This document shows, piece by piece, positions 25,580-34,366 of a stretch of 64,000 nucleotides of DNA. The translations under genes were made by a program, and so were the position numbers. The notes beneath the pieces were generated by a model that had not been told where the DNA came from, did not search any database, and saw only the letters and a list, made by a program, of their open reading frames with translations. This DNA comes from Sebaldella sp. S0638 (GTDB lineage: Bacteria > Fusobacteriota > Fusobacteriia > Fusobacteriales > Leptotrichiaceae). Numbering within the stretch: position 1 is the first letter of the stretch; the number at the start of each line of letters is the position of its first letter. The stretch lies in contig NZ_JAMZGM010000004.1 in NCBI RefSeq assembly GCF_024158605.1, forward strand, positions 1 to 64,000. The letters run 5' to 3'.

Positions 25580-26647
25580 CTAAGTTTTTTTATATATTTT
25601 TATATCATAAAATTTATCTGAAAGCTCGAGTATTTCTATTCTGATGGATTTAGTTTCAAAGAAGATTTTTTTATCAATATTAATCATATAGAATTTTTTG
25701 TTAAATCTGCTGTTTACTATCTGGTCATCAAAAATCTCGCTTTCTTTTATTTTTTCCATTTCCGTGAACAGTATTTTTTGAAGCAGGATAATATTATCTG
25801 CTTTTTCTTTTATATGTACTAAAAGAGAACGGCTTTCGAAAAAACGTTCTTTTATTATATTTTCAAGATGATTCTCAATAGTATGGTTTTTCCCTAGATT
25901 TTTTATTCCGTTCAGAATAATATCCTTAGGGTAGACACCAAGCAATTCGGTAATTTTGGTAATAGCGGTATTAAAGTTTATGTACTGTGAAGTTTTTTCC
26001 AGAAGTTCTATGGCAAATTTGGAATTGGCATAAAAATTTTTATTCGTAATAATGAAGCTTAAACTGACTATTTTATTATTAACACTGCTTCCTGACTTTA
26101 TTTTGTCATAAAAGACGATGTAAGGAGTATTCTCTTCTATATCAGAGGCTATAGTTTTTAGTATAAATTTTTCAAAGTCATAAAATCTGGAATAGGAATC
26201 CACTTCAATAGATTCTTTCAGGTCTTCCACTGATATTTCCATTTTTTTGCTGTCATTAATATCCTGACAGTATTTCAGGAAGAAACGCAGGGTAAACTTT
26301 TCCTGTAATGTTATCACAGACTGAAAATCCGGGATAGTATTCATTTGCGAAATATTTTTAAGCATGTCGCTGAACTGGAGAATTACTATATTGCTGGTAG
26401 TTTCATAGCCTGAAAGAAACATGTATGAATAAATATCTTCCTTAAAATAGATTTTTACGTTTTTCTTTTGAAATTTGTCTAAAATAGTGTGAAGTTCACT
26501 CTTGTTTACATCGAGTTGTGACAGGAACTCTGAAACAGAGTATTTTTCGATTTTTTTATGTATAAAGTTTTTTATTAGAACTTTTTCATGTTTAGAAAGA
26601 AATTTATCGAAACTTATTTTATAGTTATTGTAATAAAAAAATTCCAT
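25580..26647 (-). CDS. Unknown cytoplasmic protein, possible winged-helix regulator
   Basis: This 355-residue protein is set to start at ATG 26647 behind an ACGAGGTGATTTA site; the open frame extends to 26710. It is rich in Lys, Ile, Phe and Asn with no signal peptide or membrane helix. The N-terminal third has repeated helix patterns (HEKVLIKNFIHKKIEKYSVSE, VNKSELHTILDKFQKK) that could be winged-helix DNA-binding units. I do not recognise a family. It is divergent from the PTS IIC gene at 26926, so a regulatory role for that cluster is possible but unproven. Confidence 0.5.
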   Translation of the reverse strand: MEFFYYNNYKISFDKFLSKHEKVLIKNFIHKKIEKYSVSEFLSQLDVNKSELHTILDKFQKKNVKIYFKEDIYSYMFLSGYETTSNIVILQFSDMLKNISQMNTIPDFQSVITLQEKFTLRFFLKYCQDINDSKKMEISVEDLKESIEVDSYSRFYDFEKFILKTIASDIEENTPYIVFYDKIKSGSSVNNKIVSLSFIITNKNFYANSKFAIELLEKTSQYINFNTAITKITELLGVYPKDIILNGIKNLGKNHTIENHLENIIKERFFESRSLLVHIKEKADNIILLQKILFTEMEKIKESEIFDDQIVNSRFNKKFYMINIDKKIFFETKSIRIEILELSDKFYDIKIYKKT

Positions 26648-26817
26648 TAAATCACCTCGTTTTTTGATTGGGAAAAACACATTTTTTTGAAAAGTACACG
26701 AAAACAGCATAATGTGATTTTCAATTATTATATATTATACCATTATTATTGCCTAGTTACAAACGATGAAAGCAAAAAAAATATTTTAAACGAAAACGGC
26801 AGAAAAAATAACGGGAA

Positions 26818-26925
26818 TTTGACTTAAAAATATAATGAGGTAAAACATGAGTAGAATAAAAATTCAATGTGTTTTAGATGTGTTACAAACCAATAAAAAA
26901 ACAATTTTAGGGAGGAAAGAAAATT
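26818..26925 (+). promoter_or_regulatory. Probable promoter region of the amino-sugar-acid cluster
   Basis: TTGACT (26819-26824) and TAAAAC (26841-26846) are spaced by 16 bases about 80 bases ahead of the PTS IIC start. The match is moderate. An AGGGAGGAAAG ribosome-binding site follows. Confidence 0.45.
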
Positions 26926-28230
26926 ATGAGTAAAATTATGACAATATTAGAAGAAAGGGTGGCACCTGCTGTTAATAAAATAGGCGGGCAGAGACACCTT
27001 AGAGCAGTCAGAAACGGGATAATATCAATGCTTCCTTTGACTATCGTGGGATCATTCTTTGTAATTTTCCTGAATGTACCAATACCGGGATATGATGAGC
27101 TGATAGCTCCTATTAAAGCTTCGCTGGATATACCGTTTAGATATACAGTAGGTATAATGTCGATATATGTATCTTTTGGTATAGCGCATCAGCTGGCAAA
27201 AAGTTATAATTTGGATGAATTGACATCAGGATTCCTTGCTGTGGCAGGATTTCTTATCTCATCAGTAGTGCCGACACAGGTTTCAAAAGGTGTAGACGGT
27301 GTAATAGCAGCCGGAAGATGGATGCCTATAGCAAAATTAAGTGCATCAAGTCTTTTTGGAGCTATACTGGCAGCAATAATATCAGTGGAAATATATAGAT
27401 TTTTTAAAGAAAAAGATATAGTAATAAAAATGCCTGACGGTGTTCCGCCCGCAGTATCAAACTCTTTTGCGGCATTATTTCCTGCAATAGCAATAATATT
27501 ACTTTTCTGGGTAATAAGACACTTATTAGGATTTGATATAAGTGAAGCTTTATCAACACTGCTTGCTCCGTTAAAAGGTATTCTCGCAGGTAATTCACTG
27601 CTCGGAGGATTATTAACAGTTTTCCTTATACTGTTTTTCTGGGTATTGGGAATTCACGGGCCGGCAATACTCGGTCCGATTATCAGACCAATATGGGATG
27701 CTACAATAGCTGAGAACATGGACGCATTTACAGCAGGTGCAAGTGCACACGCCCTGCCTAATATTTTTACTGAGCAGTTTCTGCAATGGTTTTTGTGGAT
27801 AGGCGGATCAGGTATGACTCTTCCTCTGGTATTCCTGTTTTTGATATCAAAATCAAGATTCTTAAAAGATCTGGGTAAATTATCCCTGCTTCCGGGAATC
27901 TTTAATATAAACGAACCTGTAATCTTTGGTGCGCCGATAGTTATGAACCCTATTCTGGCAATACCGTTTATAATAGTACCGATAATATGTACAATAATCT
28001 CATATATTTTAACAAGGGTGGGGATGATACCTATGATGATGGCAAAACTGCCGTTTACAGTTCCCGCACCTATAGGAGCTTTGATAAGTACAAACTGGAG
28101 TGTAATGGCTTGTATTCTGGTATTTGTGAACTTCTTTATAGGGCTGGTTATCTATTATCCTTTCTTCAAAATGTATGAAAAACAGCTTCTTGAACAGGAA
28201 GCTGCTGCCAAGACAACAGAAGAAGCATAG
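26926..28230 (+). CDS. PTS EIIC permease, lactose/cellobiose family (orphan)
   Basis: This 434-residue membrane protein is of the CelB type: it opens MSKIMTILEERVAPAVNKIGGQRHL (the first residues MSKIMTILEERVAPAV are visible), with RNGIISMLPLTIVGSFF, the substrate-site NEPVIFGAPIVMNPI and a C-terminal MPMMMAK-like loop. CelB-type IIC proteins import beta-glycosides or disaccharides. No IIA or IIB gene lies in this cluster, so it would have to share them with another PTS or act as a facilitator. It leads an apparent operon with a MupG-like hydrolase, 70 bases downstream. Confidence 0.88.
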   Translation: MSKIMTILEERVAPAVNKIGGQRHLRAVRNGIISMLPLTIVGSFFVIFLNVPIPGYDELIAPIKASLDIPFRYTVGIMSIYVSFGIAHQLAKSYNLDELTSGFLAVAGFLISSVVPTQVSKGVDGVIAAGRWMPIAKLSASSLFGAILAAIISVEIYRFFKEKDIVIKMPDGVPPAVSNSFAALFPAIAIILLFWVIRHLLGFDISEALSTLLAPLKGILAGNSLLGGLLTVFLILFFWVLGIHGPAILGPIIRPIWDATIAENMDAFTAGASAHALPNIFTEQFLQWFLWIGGSGMTLPLVFLFLISKSRFLKDLGKLSLLPGIFNINEPVIFGAPIVMNPILAIPFIIVPIICTIISYILTRVGMIPMMMAKLPFTVPAPIGALISTNWSVMACILVFVNFFIGLVIYYPFFKMYEKQLLEQEAAAKTTEEA

Positions 28231-28237
28231 AAAGACT

Positions 28238-28273
28238 ATCATTGCGCGGGTGTAAATCTGCCTTCGCAATGAT
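28238..28273 (+). repeat. Intercistronic hairpin between PTS IIC and DUF871 genes
   Basis: ATCATTGCG / CGCAATGAT forms a 9-bp perfect stem with an 18-base loop. It is not followed by a strong T tract, so it may stabilise mRNA or partly terminate transcription. Confidence 0.55.
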
Positions 28274-28300
28274 ATATTTTGTAATTTACAGGAGGAAAAA

Positions 28301-29392
28301 ATGAAAAGAAAACTTGGAATATCTATATACCCTGAAAAATCAACGCCTGAAAGGGATAAGGAATATATAGAAAAAGCACATAAATACGGCTTTAGAAAAA
28401 TTTTTACATGTCTCTTATCTGTGGACAAACCTGTGGAAGAGATAAAGAAGGAATTTATCGAAATAATTGATTTTGCAGACAAGCTTGGAATGGAAGTAAT
28501 ACTTGATATTTCACCGGCAGTATTTGATAAATTAAATATAAGCTATAATGATCTTACTTTTTTCAAAGAACTCGGTGCAGCGGGAATACGTCTTGATCTG
28601 GGATTTGACGGATTGAAAGAAGCACAGCTTACTTATGATAAAACAGATTTGAAAATAGAACTCAATATGAGTAATGATATAGATTATCTGAATAATATAC
28701 TGAGTTATTCGCCTAATAAGGATAACTTAATAGGAAGTCACAATTTTTATCCTCAGAAATATACAGGGCTTGAATATGAATATTTTTTGAGTTGCAGCAG
28801 AAGATTTAAGGAAAAAGGGATAAGAACGTCGGCTTTTATTTCTTCACAGACTGCGGACTTTGGACCGTGGAGTATAAATGACGGCTTGTGCACCCTTGAA
28901 ATGCACAGAGGGCTTCCTGTAACCATTCAGGCAAAGCATTTGTGGGCAACAGGACTGATAGACGATGTGGTAATAGGGAATGCTTATGCAAGTGACGAGG
29001 AACTGAAAGCCTTGGGCGAACTGAATCCTTATCTTCTTGAACTGGATGTGGAACTTGAGGATGGTATAACAGATATCGAGAGAAAAATACTTTTTCAGGA
29101 AAATCATCTTAGAAGAGGTGATATAAGCGAGTATATGATAAGATCAACAGAGGTAAGAAAGAGATATACAGGCGCTGATATTCCTGCTAGAAATTACGAT
29201 ATGCAGAAAAACGGTGATATCGTAATAGGAAATAATGAATTCGGCAAGTATAAAGGTGAAACACAGATAGTAATAAAAGATATGCCGGCAGATAACAGAA
29301 AAAACAGAGCCGGCAAGGTTATAGAAGAAGAATTGTTTTTACTTTCATTTATTGGTCCGTGGATAAACTTTAAGTTTAAAGAAAAAAAATAA
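28301..29392 (+). CDS. DUF871 / MupG-like phospho-glycosidase
   Basis: This 363-residue protein matches DUF871. It opens KRKLGISIYPE, carries GAAGIRLDLGFDG, IELNMSND, NFYPQKYTGL and the PVTIQAKHLWATG segment, and has a C-terminal cyclophilin-like domain with IVIGNNEFG and PWINF. The characterised member, MupG of Staphylococcus aureus, is a 6-phospho-N-acetylmuramidase acting on a PTS-imported disaccharide. Here it follows a cellobiose-type permease, so it probably splits an imported phospho-disaccharide. The aglycone may feed the DgaE/DgaF enzymes downstream. Start ATG 28301 follows CAGGAGG. Confidence 0.82.
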   Translation: MKRKLGISIYPEKSTPERDKEYIEKAHKYGFRKIFTCLLSVDKPVEEIKKEFIEIIDFADKLGMEVILDISPAVFDKLNISYNDLTFFKELGAAGIRLDLGFDGLKEAQLTYDKTDLKIELNMSNDIDYLNNILSYSPNKDNLIGSHNFYPQKYTGLEYEYFLSCSRRFKEKGIRTSAFISSQTADFGPWSINDGLCTLEMHRGLPVTIQAKHLWATGLIDDVVIGNAYASDEELKALGELNPYLLELDVELEDGITDIERKILFQENHLRRGDISEYMIRSTEVRKRYTGADIPARNYDMQKNGDIVIGNNEFGKYKGETQIVIKDMPADNRKNRAGKVIEEELFLLSFIGPWINFKFKEKK

Positions 29393-29416
29393 TATAATAT
29401 AGAAAAGGTGATGTCA

Positions 29417-30430
29417 GTGAAAGTAGCAGCATTTGGAGAAGTAATGATGAGATGCAGCGTTCCCGGCAAAAAGAAACTGTTTCAGTCAAATATGCTGGAA
29501 TATATGTTTTCCGGAACAGGATTAAATGTAATGGGACAGCTTGGCAGATTCGGGCTGGAAACAGAACTGATTACAAAACTGCCGGCAAATCCGCTTGGGG
29601 ATGCAGCAGTCTCGCAGATACAAAGTCTTGGTATAAATACAGAAAAGATATCAAGGGGCGGAGAATTTATCGGAATATATTTTCTTGAGGAAGGTTTTGG
29701 GAAGAGACCCTCAGTAGTTACATACACTGACAGAAGAGGGAGTTCTTTCTGTAAATCAAAGCTGAAAGATTATAATATGGATGATATTCTGGAGAATGTG
29801 GATATGCTTCATTTATGCGGGATAAGCCTTGCCATGAATGATGATGTAAGAAATACCATGTTTTCCCTTGCCAAAAGAGCAAAAGAAAAAGGAATTCTGG
29901 TTGTTTTTGACTGTAATTACAGGGAAAAACTGTGGAAGAAAAAATATGAAGATGCTATACCAAATTATAAAAAAATAATAGAATATTCTGATATTGTTTT
30001 TGCCAGTGAAAAAGATATCAGCAATATATTCGGTATAAAAAGTGAAAAAGAAAATGTGGAAATAGAAGAAATATTAAGAGATCTTATTCCGGAATTTGCA
30101 GCGAAGTATGATCTAAAACTTGTGTCAGGAACAATAAGAGATAATAAAAGTCTGAACTCCCAAAAATTAAAGGGATTCGCATATAAAAATAAAAAAATTT
30201 ACTTTTCTGAATATCAAGAACTTGAAATTTATGATAGAATTGGAGGAGGAGATGCTTACACTTCAGGTATACTTTATAAGTATCTGAAGAAAGCAAAACT
30301 TGAAGAAATGGTTGATTTTGCAGTAGCAAGTGCTGTTTTGGGACATACTACATACGGAGATACTCCGGTGTCGGCATTGGAAGAAGTGGAAGAACTGCTT
30401 CACGGTAATTTTAGTGAGGTGAAAAGGTAA
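29417..30430 (+). CDS. kdgK: PfkB family sugar kinase, probable 2-keto-3-deoxygluconate kinase
   Basis: This 337-residue protein opens KVAAFGEVMMRCSVPG as KdgK proteins do. It has the ribokinase-family FSGTGLNVMGQLGRFG loop near residue 32, a variant of the usual GGAEANVA pattern. The C-terminal catalytic motif is DRIGGGDAYTSGIL. It would phosphorylate KDG to KDPG. GTG 29417 is preferred, since the upstream GTG 29408 and ATG 29411 lie in or next to the AAAAGG site. The DgaF-type aldolase four genes on could cleave the product. Confidence 0.82.
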   Translation: MKVAAFGEVMMRCSVPGKKKLFQSNMLEYMFSGTGLNVMGQLGRFGLETELITKLPANPLGDAAVSQIQSLGINTEKISRGGEFIGIYFLEEGFGKRPSVVTYTDRRGSSFCKSKLKDYNMDDILENVDMLHLCGISLAMNDDVRNTMFSLAKRAKEKGILVVFDCNYREKLWKKKYEDAIPNYKKIIEYSDIVFASEKDISNIFGIKSEKENVEIEEILRDLIPEFAAKYDLKLVSGTIRDNKSLNSQKLKGFAYKNKKIYFSEYQELEIYDRIGGGDAYTSGILYKYLKKAKLEEMVDFAVASAVLGHTTYGDTPVSALEEVEELLHGNFSEVKR

Positions 30431-30550
30431 AAGGCTTCTTTGGCAGCAAAAATTTTTTTTAGTCTCTGTTTGTTTTAACTCAGCAGACAGGGGAGAGTAT
30501 TTTGAAAATTATTAATCAAAATACTGTAAAAACATAAAGGAGGGAAACTT

Positions 30551-31669
30551 ATGATTATTAAGAATGGGGTGTTGATTGACAAAAACAATGGTTTTCATAT
30601 GAGCAGAAAGGATATCAGAATTGAAAACGGACTCATAAAGGAAATAGCAGACGAACTGGTTCCGCTTGAGAATGAAGAAATACTGGATATTGCAGGATTG
30701 GCAGTGGCTCCTGGTTTTACAGATATACATACACATGTGTATCACGGGAAAACAGCCATAGGAATAGATCCTGACAAAGTCGGTATAGAACAGGGTGTTA
30801 CTGCTGTAGTAGATGCAGGAACAGCAGGTGCTGATACTTTTGAGGATTTTTATGAGCGTATTATAAAAAAGGCAAAGACAAGAGTATACGCCTTTTTGAA
30901 TATAGCATCGCCCGGGTTGATGAACCTTAGCGAGTTAGCTGATTTATCCAATATTGAGTTTGACAAGGTAAAGGAAACCGTGGAAAAATACAAGGGTGTT
31001 ATAGTAGGAATAAAAGCAAGGGCTTCCAGCTCTGTAGTAGGTGAAAATGGTATAGAGCCTATAAGGATAGCAAAAGAAACAGCTAAAAAGCTGGGACTTC
31101 CTATTATGGTACATATAGGAAATGCACCTCCAAAAGTAGAAGAGGTTTTGAATCTCATGGAAAAAGGAGATATAATAACGCATTGTTTTCACAATAAAGT
31201 AAATAATCTGATTAGAGAAATCGGAATTCTTCCTGAGGCAAAGGCTGCAAGGGAAAGAGGGGTACTTTTTGATGTAGGGCATGGAAATTCAAGCTTTTCA
31301 TTTGATACTGGCGCCAAAGGTATAAAAGAAGGATTTATTCCTGACTTTTTAAGTACGGATCTTTATGATAAAAATATAGATAAGCCTGTAAAAAGCCAGA
31401 TAACCACGCTGAATAAAATGTTATATCTTGGTCTCACGCTGGAGGATTGTATAGATAAGCTGACAAGAGAACCCGCAAAAGCACTTTCGCTGGGGGAAAC
31501 AGGAGAAATAAAAACAGGATTCAGGGCTGATTTTACTATATTTGAATTGGTGGATAATTATATGGAATTAAGTGATTCTGTGGATAAAACTGTGAAACAG
31601 AAACCGTATGTAAAGGGAAAATACAGTATAGTAGGCGGGAAAGTATATGAATGTATACAGCAGAATTAA
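30551..31669 (+). CDS. Metallo-dependent amidohydrolase (EF_0837/AHA_3915 type)
   Basis: This 372-residue amidohydrolase-superfamily protein has the metal site HTHVYHGK near residue 58, a putative carbamylated lysine in VVGIKARASSS, metal histidines in PIMVHIGNAP and ITHCFHNK, and the catalytic Asp in FLSTDLYD. It belongs to the family often encoded beside SelA-like lyases and KDPG-type aldolases. One characterised relative hydrolyses chiral acetyl esters, and the true substrate is unsettled. In this cluster, deacetylation of an N-acetylated sugar acid is a reasonable inference. Confidence 0.82.
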   Translation: MIIKNGVLIDKNNGFHMSRKDIRIENGLIKEIADELVPLENEEILDIAGLAVAPGFTDIHTHVYHGKTAIGIDPDKVGIEQGVTAVVDAGTAGADTFEDFYERIIKKAKTRVYAFLNIASPGLMNLSELADLSNIEFDKVKETVEKYKGVIVGIKARASSSVVGENGIEPIRIAKETAKKLGLPIMVHIGNAPPKVEEVLNLMEKGDIITHCFHNKVNNLIREIGILPEAKAARERGVLFDVGHGNSSFSFDTGAKGIKEGFIPDFLSTDLYDKNIDKPVKSQITTLNKMLYLGLTLEDCIDKLTREPAKALSLGETGEIKTGFRADFTIFELVDNYMELSDSVDKTVKQKPYVKGKYSIVGGKVYECIQQN

Positions 31670-31711
31670 TTTGCCAATAACAGGATTATTATCCGTTTCT
31701 AAGGAGGAAAA

Positions 31712-32809
31712 GTGAATATATACGAAAAAATAGGTTTGCAGAAAGTAATAAATGCAAGCGGAAGAATGACAATATTAGGAGTGTCTGTATTATCAGATAA
31801 GAGTACAGAAGGATTCAAAGAAGGAAGCCAGAATTTCGTAGTAATGGAAGACCTTATGAATAAGGCGGGAGAAATAGTTTCCACTTATACAAAGGCTGAG
31901 GCAAGCTGCGTTACATCTTCTGCTTCTGCGGGAATAGCAATAGCTACTGCTTCTCTTATTACAAAAGACAGTCAGACAATGGCAGAAAACCTTCATATAC
32001 TAAATACTGATAAAAGAGAGATAATTATACAAAAAGGTCATGTGGTAAACTACGGTGCACCTATAAAGACAATGATAGAGCTTGGAGGCGGTAAGCTGGT
32101 GGAAGTGGGACAGTCGAACCTTACAAGCGAAGAAAATATAACAGGAAATATAAATGAAAATACAGTGGGAATATTTTATGTAAAGTCGCATCATAGTGTA
32201 CAGAAAGGCATGCTTAGTCTGGAAAAAACAATAGAGATAGGAAAGAAATATAATCTGCCGGTAGTAGTAGATGCAGCAGCAGAGGAAGATCTGGAAAAAT
32301 ATGCGGCAATGGGAACTGATATGGTTATATACAGCGGTTCCAAGGCAATAGAAGGACCGGCTTCAGGGTTTATAACAGGGAAAAAGGAACTGATTAAGAA
32401 TTGTAAGCTTCAGTATAAAGGAATAGGAAGAGCAATGAAAGTGGACAAAGGGGTAATCATGAGTCTCCTCAGTGCGCTTGAACAGTACAGTCAAAAGGAT
32501 GAAGCTAAAATAGAACAGGAAAATAAGAAAAAGGCAGAGCTTCTGGCGGAGGAACTGAAAGGAATAAAGGGGACAGAAATATCGGTGGTAAAAGATGAAG
32601 CAGGAAGAGAGATATACAGAACAGAGATGAAGCTGAAAGAGACAAAACTAAATGCAGAAGAGCTGATCAATGAACTGGAAAGCGGAAATCCTGCGATATA
32701 TACAAGAAATTATTATAAGAATCAGGGAAAAATACACTTTGATATGAGATCAGTGGATGAAAAGGAAATAGGCAATATATTTAAGAGAATAGAGGAAATA
32801 TTGGGCTGA
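31712..32809 (+). CDS. dgaE: DgaE-type PLP-dependent ammonia-lyase (D-glucosaminate-6-phosphate dehydratase/deaminase family)
   Basis: This 365-residue SelA-like fold-type-I enzyme starts at GTG 31712 behind AAGGAGGAAAA. Segments include GLQKVINASGRMTILG at the start, SAGIAIATASLI, and the PLP lysine in YSGSKAIEGPASGF near residue 209. DgaE of Salmonella converts D-glucosaminate 6-P to 2-keto-3-deoxygluconate 6-P and ammonia. The next gene encodes the matching aldolase, DgaF. The exact aminosugar acid here is inferred. Confidence 0.85.
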   Translation: MNIYEKIGLQKVINASGRMTILGVSVLSDKSTEGFKEGSQNFVVMEDLMNKAGEIVSTYTKAEASCVTSSASAGIAIATASLITKDSQTMAENLHILNTDKREIIIQKGHVVNYGAPIKTMIELGGGKLVEVGQSNLTSEENITGNINENTVGIFYVKSHHSVQKGMLSLEKTIEIGKKYNLPVVVDAAAEEDLEKYAAMGTDMVIYSGSKAIEGPASGFITGKKELIKNCKLQYKGIGRAMKVDKGVIMSLLSALEQYSQKDEAKIEQENKKKAELLAEELKGIKGTEISVVKDEAGREIYRTEMKLKETKLNAEELINELESGNPAIYTRNYYKNQGKIHFDMRSVDEKEIGNIFKRIEEILG

Positions 32810-32835
32810 TATAAATAAAAATATAGTAAAATCTG

Positions 32836-32876
32836 TGCTTTCCTGATTTGGTTTTTTAGATGAACCGGGAAAGTAC
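32836..32876 (+). repeat. Intercistronic hairpin between dgaE and dgaF
   Basis: GTGCTTTCC and GGGAAAGTAC pair, with an inner GGTT / AACC, in the 96-base gap. No T tract follows. Confidence 0.45.
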
Positions 32877-32905
32877 TTATTCAAATAAACACAGGAGGAA
32901 AAGAA

Positions 32906-33655
32906 ATGCTTGATACTAAAATAAAGTTTTATAAAGGAAGAGTGGCATTAAACGTACTCGCAAAAGATCTGGCAAATGCAAAAGAAATATATGAAGCAGC
33001 GGAAGGTCATGTAGTAGTAGGCCTTTTATCAAAGAATTATGACAAAATAGAAGACGGAGTGGCAGAGGTAAAAGAATATCTGAAAGAACTGGGAGTAGTA
33101 TCTGTAGGACTTGGAGCGGGAGATCCGAGCCAGTTTCAAAAAGCGGCATTAATATCGTGTGAGACAGATCCAGGACATGTAAATCAGGTATTTACTGGGG
33201 CAGGATATGCAGCGGGAGCTTTGAAGGCGAAAGGGTATGGCAGAACGTATATAAACGTGTTAATGAGTCCTACTGGAGAGCCGGGGAAAGTAAAGATAAA
33301 CACAGGAGAGCTTAGTGAGAAAGAAAAGCCTGCAATAGTGGATGTAGATACAGCAGTGGCAATGCTGAAAGATATGAAGGCACATTCAGTAAAGTTTTTT
33401 CCAATGGGAGGACTGAAATCAATAGAGGAACTAAAAGAAGTAGTAAAGGCAAGTGAAAGAGGCGGTCTGGAACTAATAGAGCCGACAGGAGGAATAGACC
33501 TTGAAAACTTTGAGGAAATCCTGAAAGTATGTGTGGAAAGCAAAATACCAAGAATAATGCCTCATATATACGGATCGATAATAGATAAGGAAACAGGGCT
33601 TACAAGAGTAGAAGATGTTAAGAAACTTTATGAGATTATAAAAAAAATGGTTTAA
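32906..33655 (+). CDS. dgaF: DgaF-type 2-keto-3-deoxygluconate-6-phosphate aldolase
   Basis: This 249-residue TIM-barrel protein of the DgaF/KDGP aldolase group has FYKGRVALNVLAKDLANAKE at the start, GLGAGDPSQF, MSPTGEPGKVKINTG, and the region SVKFFPMGGLKSIEEL, which carries a probable Schiff-base lysine. It splits KDPG into pyruvate and glyceraldehyde 3-phosphate. It closes the cluster, after dgaE, and could also serve KDG from the uxa and kdu pathways through KdgK. A strong terminator follows. Confidence 0.86.
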   Translation: MLDTKIKFYKGRVALNVLAKDLANAKEIYEAAEGHVVVGLLSKNYDKIEDGVAEVKEYLKELGVVSVGLGAGDPSQFQKAALISCETDPGHVNQVFTGAGYAAGALKAKGYGRTYINVLMSPTGEPGKVKINTGELSEKEKPAIVDVDTAVAMLKDMKAHSVKFFPMGGLKSIEELKEVVKASERGGLELIEPTGGIDLENFEEILKVCVESKIPRIMPHIYGSIIDKETGLTRVEDVKKLYEIIKKMV

Positions 33656-33661
33656 ATACTT

Positions 33662-33699
33662 AAAGCCCGGAATGGAAAATTTGATTCGGGCTTTTTATT
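33662..33699 (+). terminator. Terminator of the dga-like cluster
   Basis: AAAGCCCG / CGGGCTTT followed by a T run directly after dgaF. Confidence 0.9.
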
Positions 33700-33789
33700 T
33701 TGATTTGTTTAGTAAAAAAAATTTTGAAATAACCAGAAGTAATGATATAAATATATTAAAAAAACTAAAGTACGAGGAAGTGAAAGCTG

Positions 33790-34323
33790 ATGTGTCTGGA
33801 AGATATTCTGTTCGGGGAAAAACTTTGTAATATCTGGAAAGAGGTTCAGATATTACTGCCAAGAGAAGATTATTACGGGAATCTGGCTGATGATATAGAA
33901 AGAAAAAACTGGGTGATTGATGAACTTACTGATTTTGTAAATACGACAGCAGAAATTTTCAAGAGATCATATCAGGAAATTCTTAATGATTTATACGGAT
34001 TTTTAATATCAGATATGGTTTTTTTATCAGATTTTACTGCAAAGTGGATAGATGAAATATCAGGAGAAGAATTCGACGAAGATGAATTATCGATTTTTTT
34101 GAATGATGCTGGTATGTCAGAAGAGGAGTATTTAGAATACAGTGTTGATGGAAGTTATGATATCAGTATTGTATTTGAAGCTCTGATTTACGCTTTTATT
34201 ATAAAAAAATCCCCTGAATTATTATCTTCTTATTTAGCTGAGGAAATATATCTGAATCAGAAAAATTTGGAAAAAAGAGAGCAGATTCTTATAAGGATTT
34301 TTAATGAAAATAAATTGGAGTAA
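33790..34323 (+). CDS. Hypothetical acidic cytoplasmic protein
   Basis: This 177-residue protein is rich in Asp, Glu, Leu and Tyr with no signal peptide or membrane span. The middle reads EISGEEFDEDELSIFLND, and the pattern is mostly helical. A GAGGAAG site precedes ATG 33790 at a slightly long distance. I do not recognise a family. The gene stands alone between the dga-like terminator and a shared convergent terminator. Confidence 0.55.
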   Translation: MCLEDILFGEKLCNIWKEVQILLPREDYYGNLADDIERKNWVIDELTDFVNTTAEIFKRSYQEILNDLYGFLISDMVFLSDFTAKWIDEISGEEFDEDELSIFLNDAGMSEEEYLEYSVDGSYDISIVFEALIYAFIIKKSPELLSSYLAEEIYLNQKNLEKREQILIRIFNENKLE

Positions 34324-34329
34324 AAAATA

Positions 34330-34366
34330 ACAGAGCTGAACTTAAACTATTTCAGCTCTGTTTTTA
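34330..34366. terminator. Bidirectional terminator
   Basis: ACAGAGCTGAA / TTCAGCTCTGT, an 11-bp stem between convergent genes, with T on both flanks. Confidence 0.87.

Noticed and set aside
25580-26647. Assignment of the unknown protein to DUF535, on the basis of LLGVYPKDIIL resembling LYGVFPKKIL in the 42383 gene
   Set aside because: The similarity is limited to about ten residues and the rest of the domain pattern does not fit.
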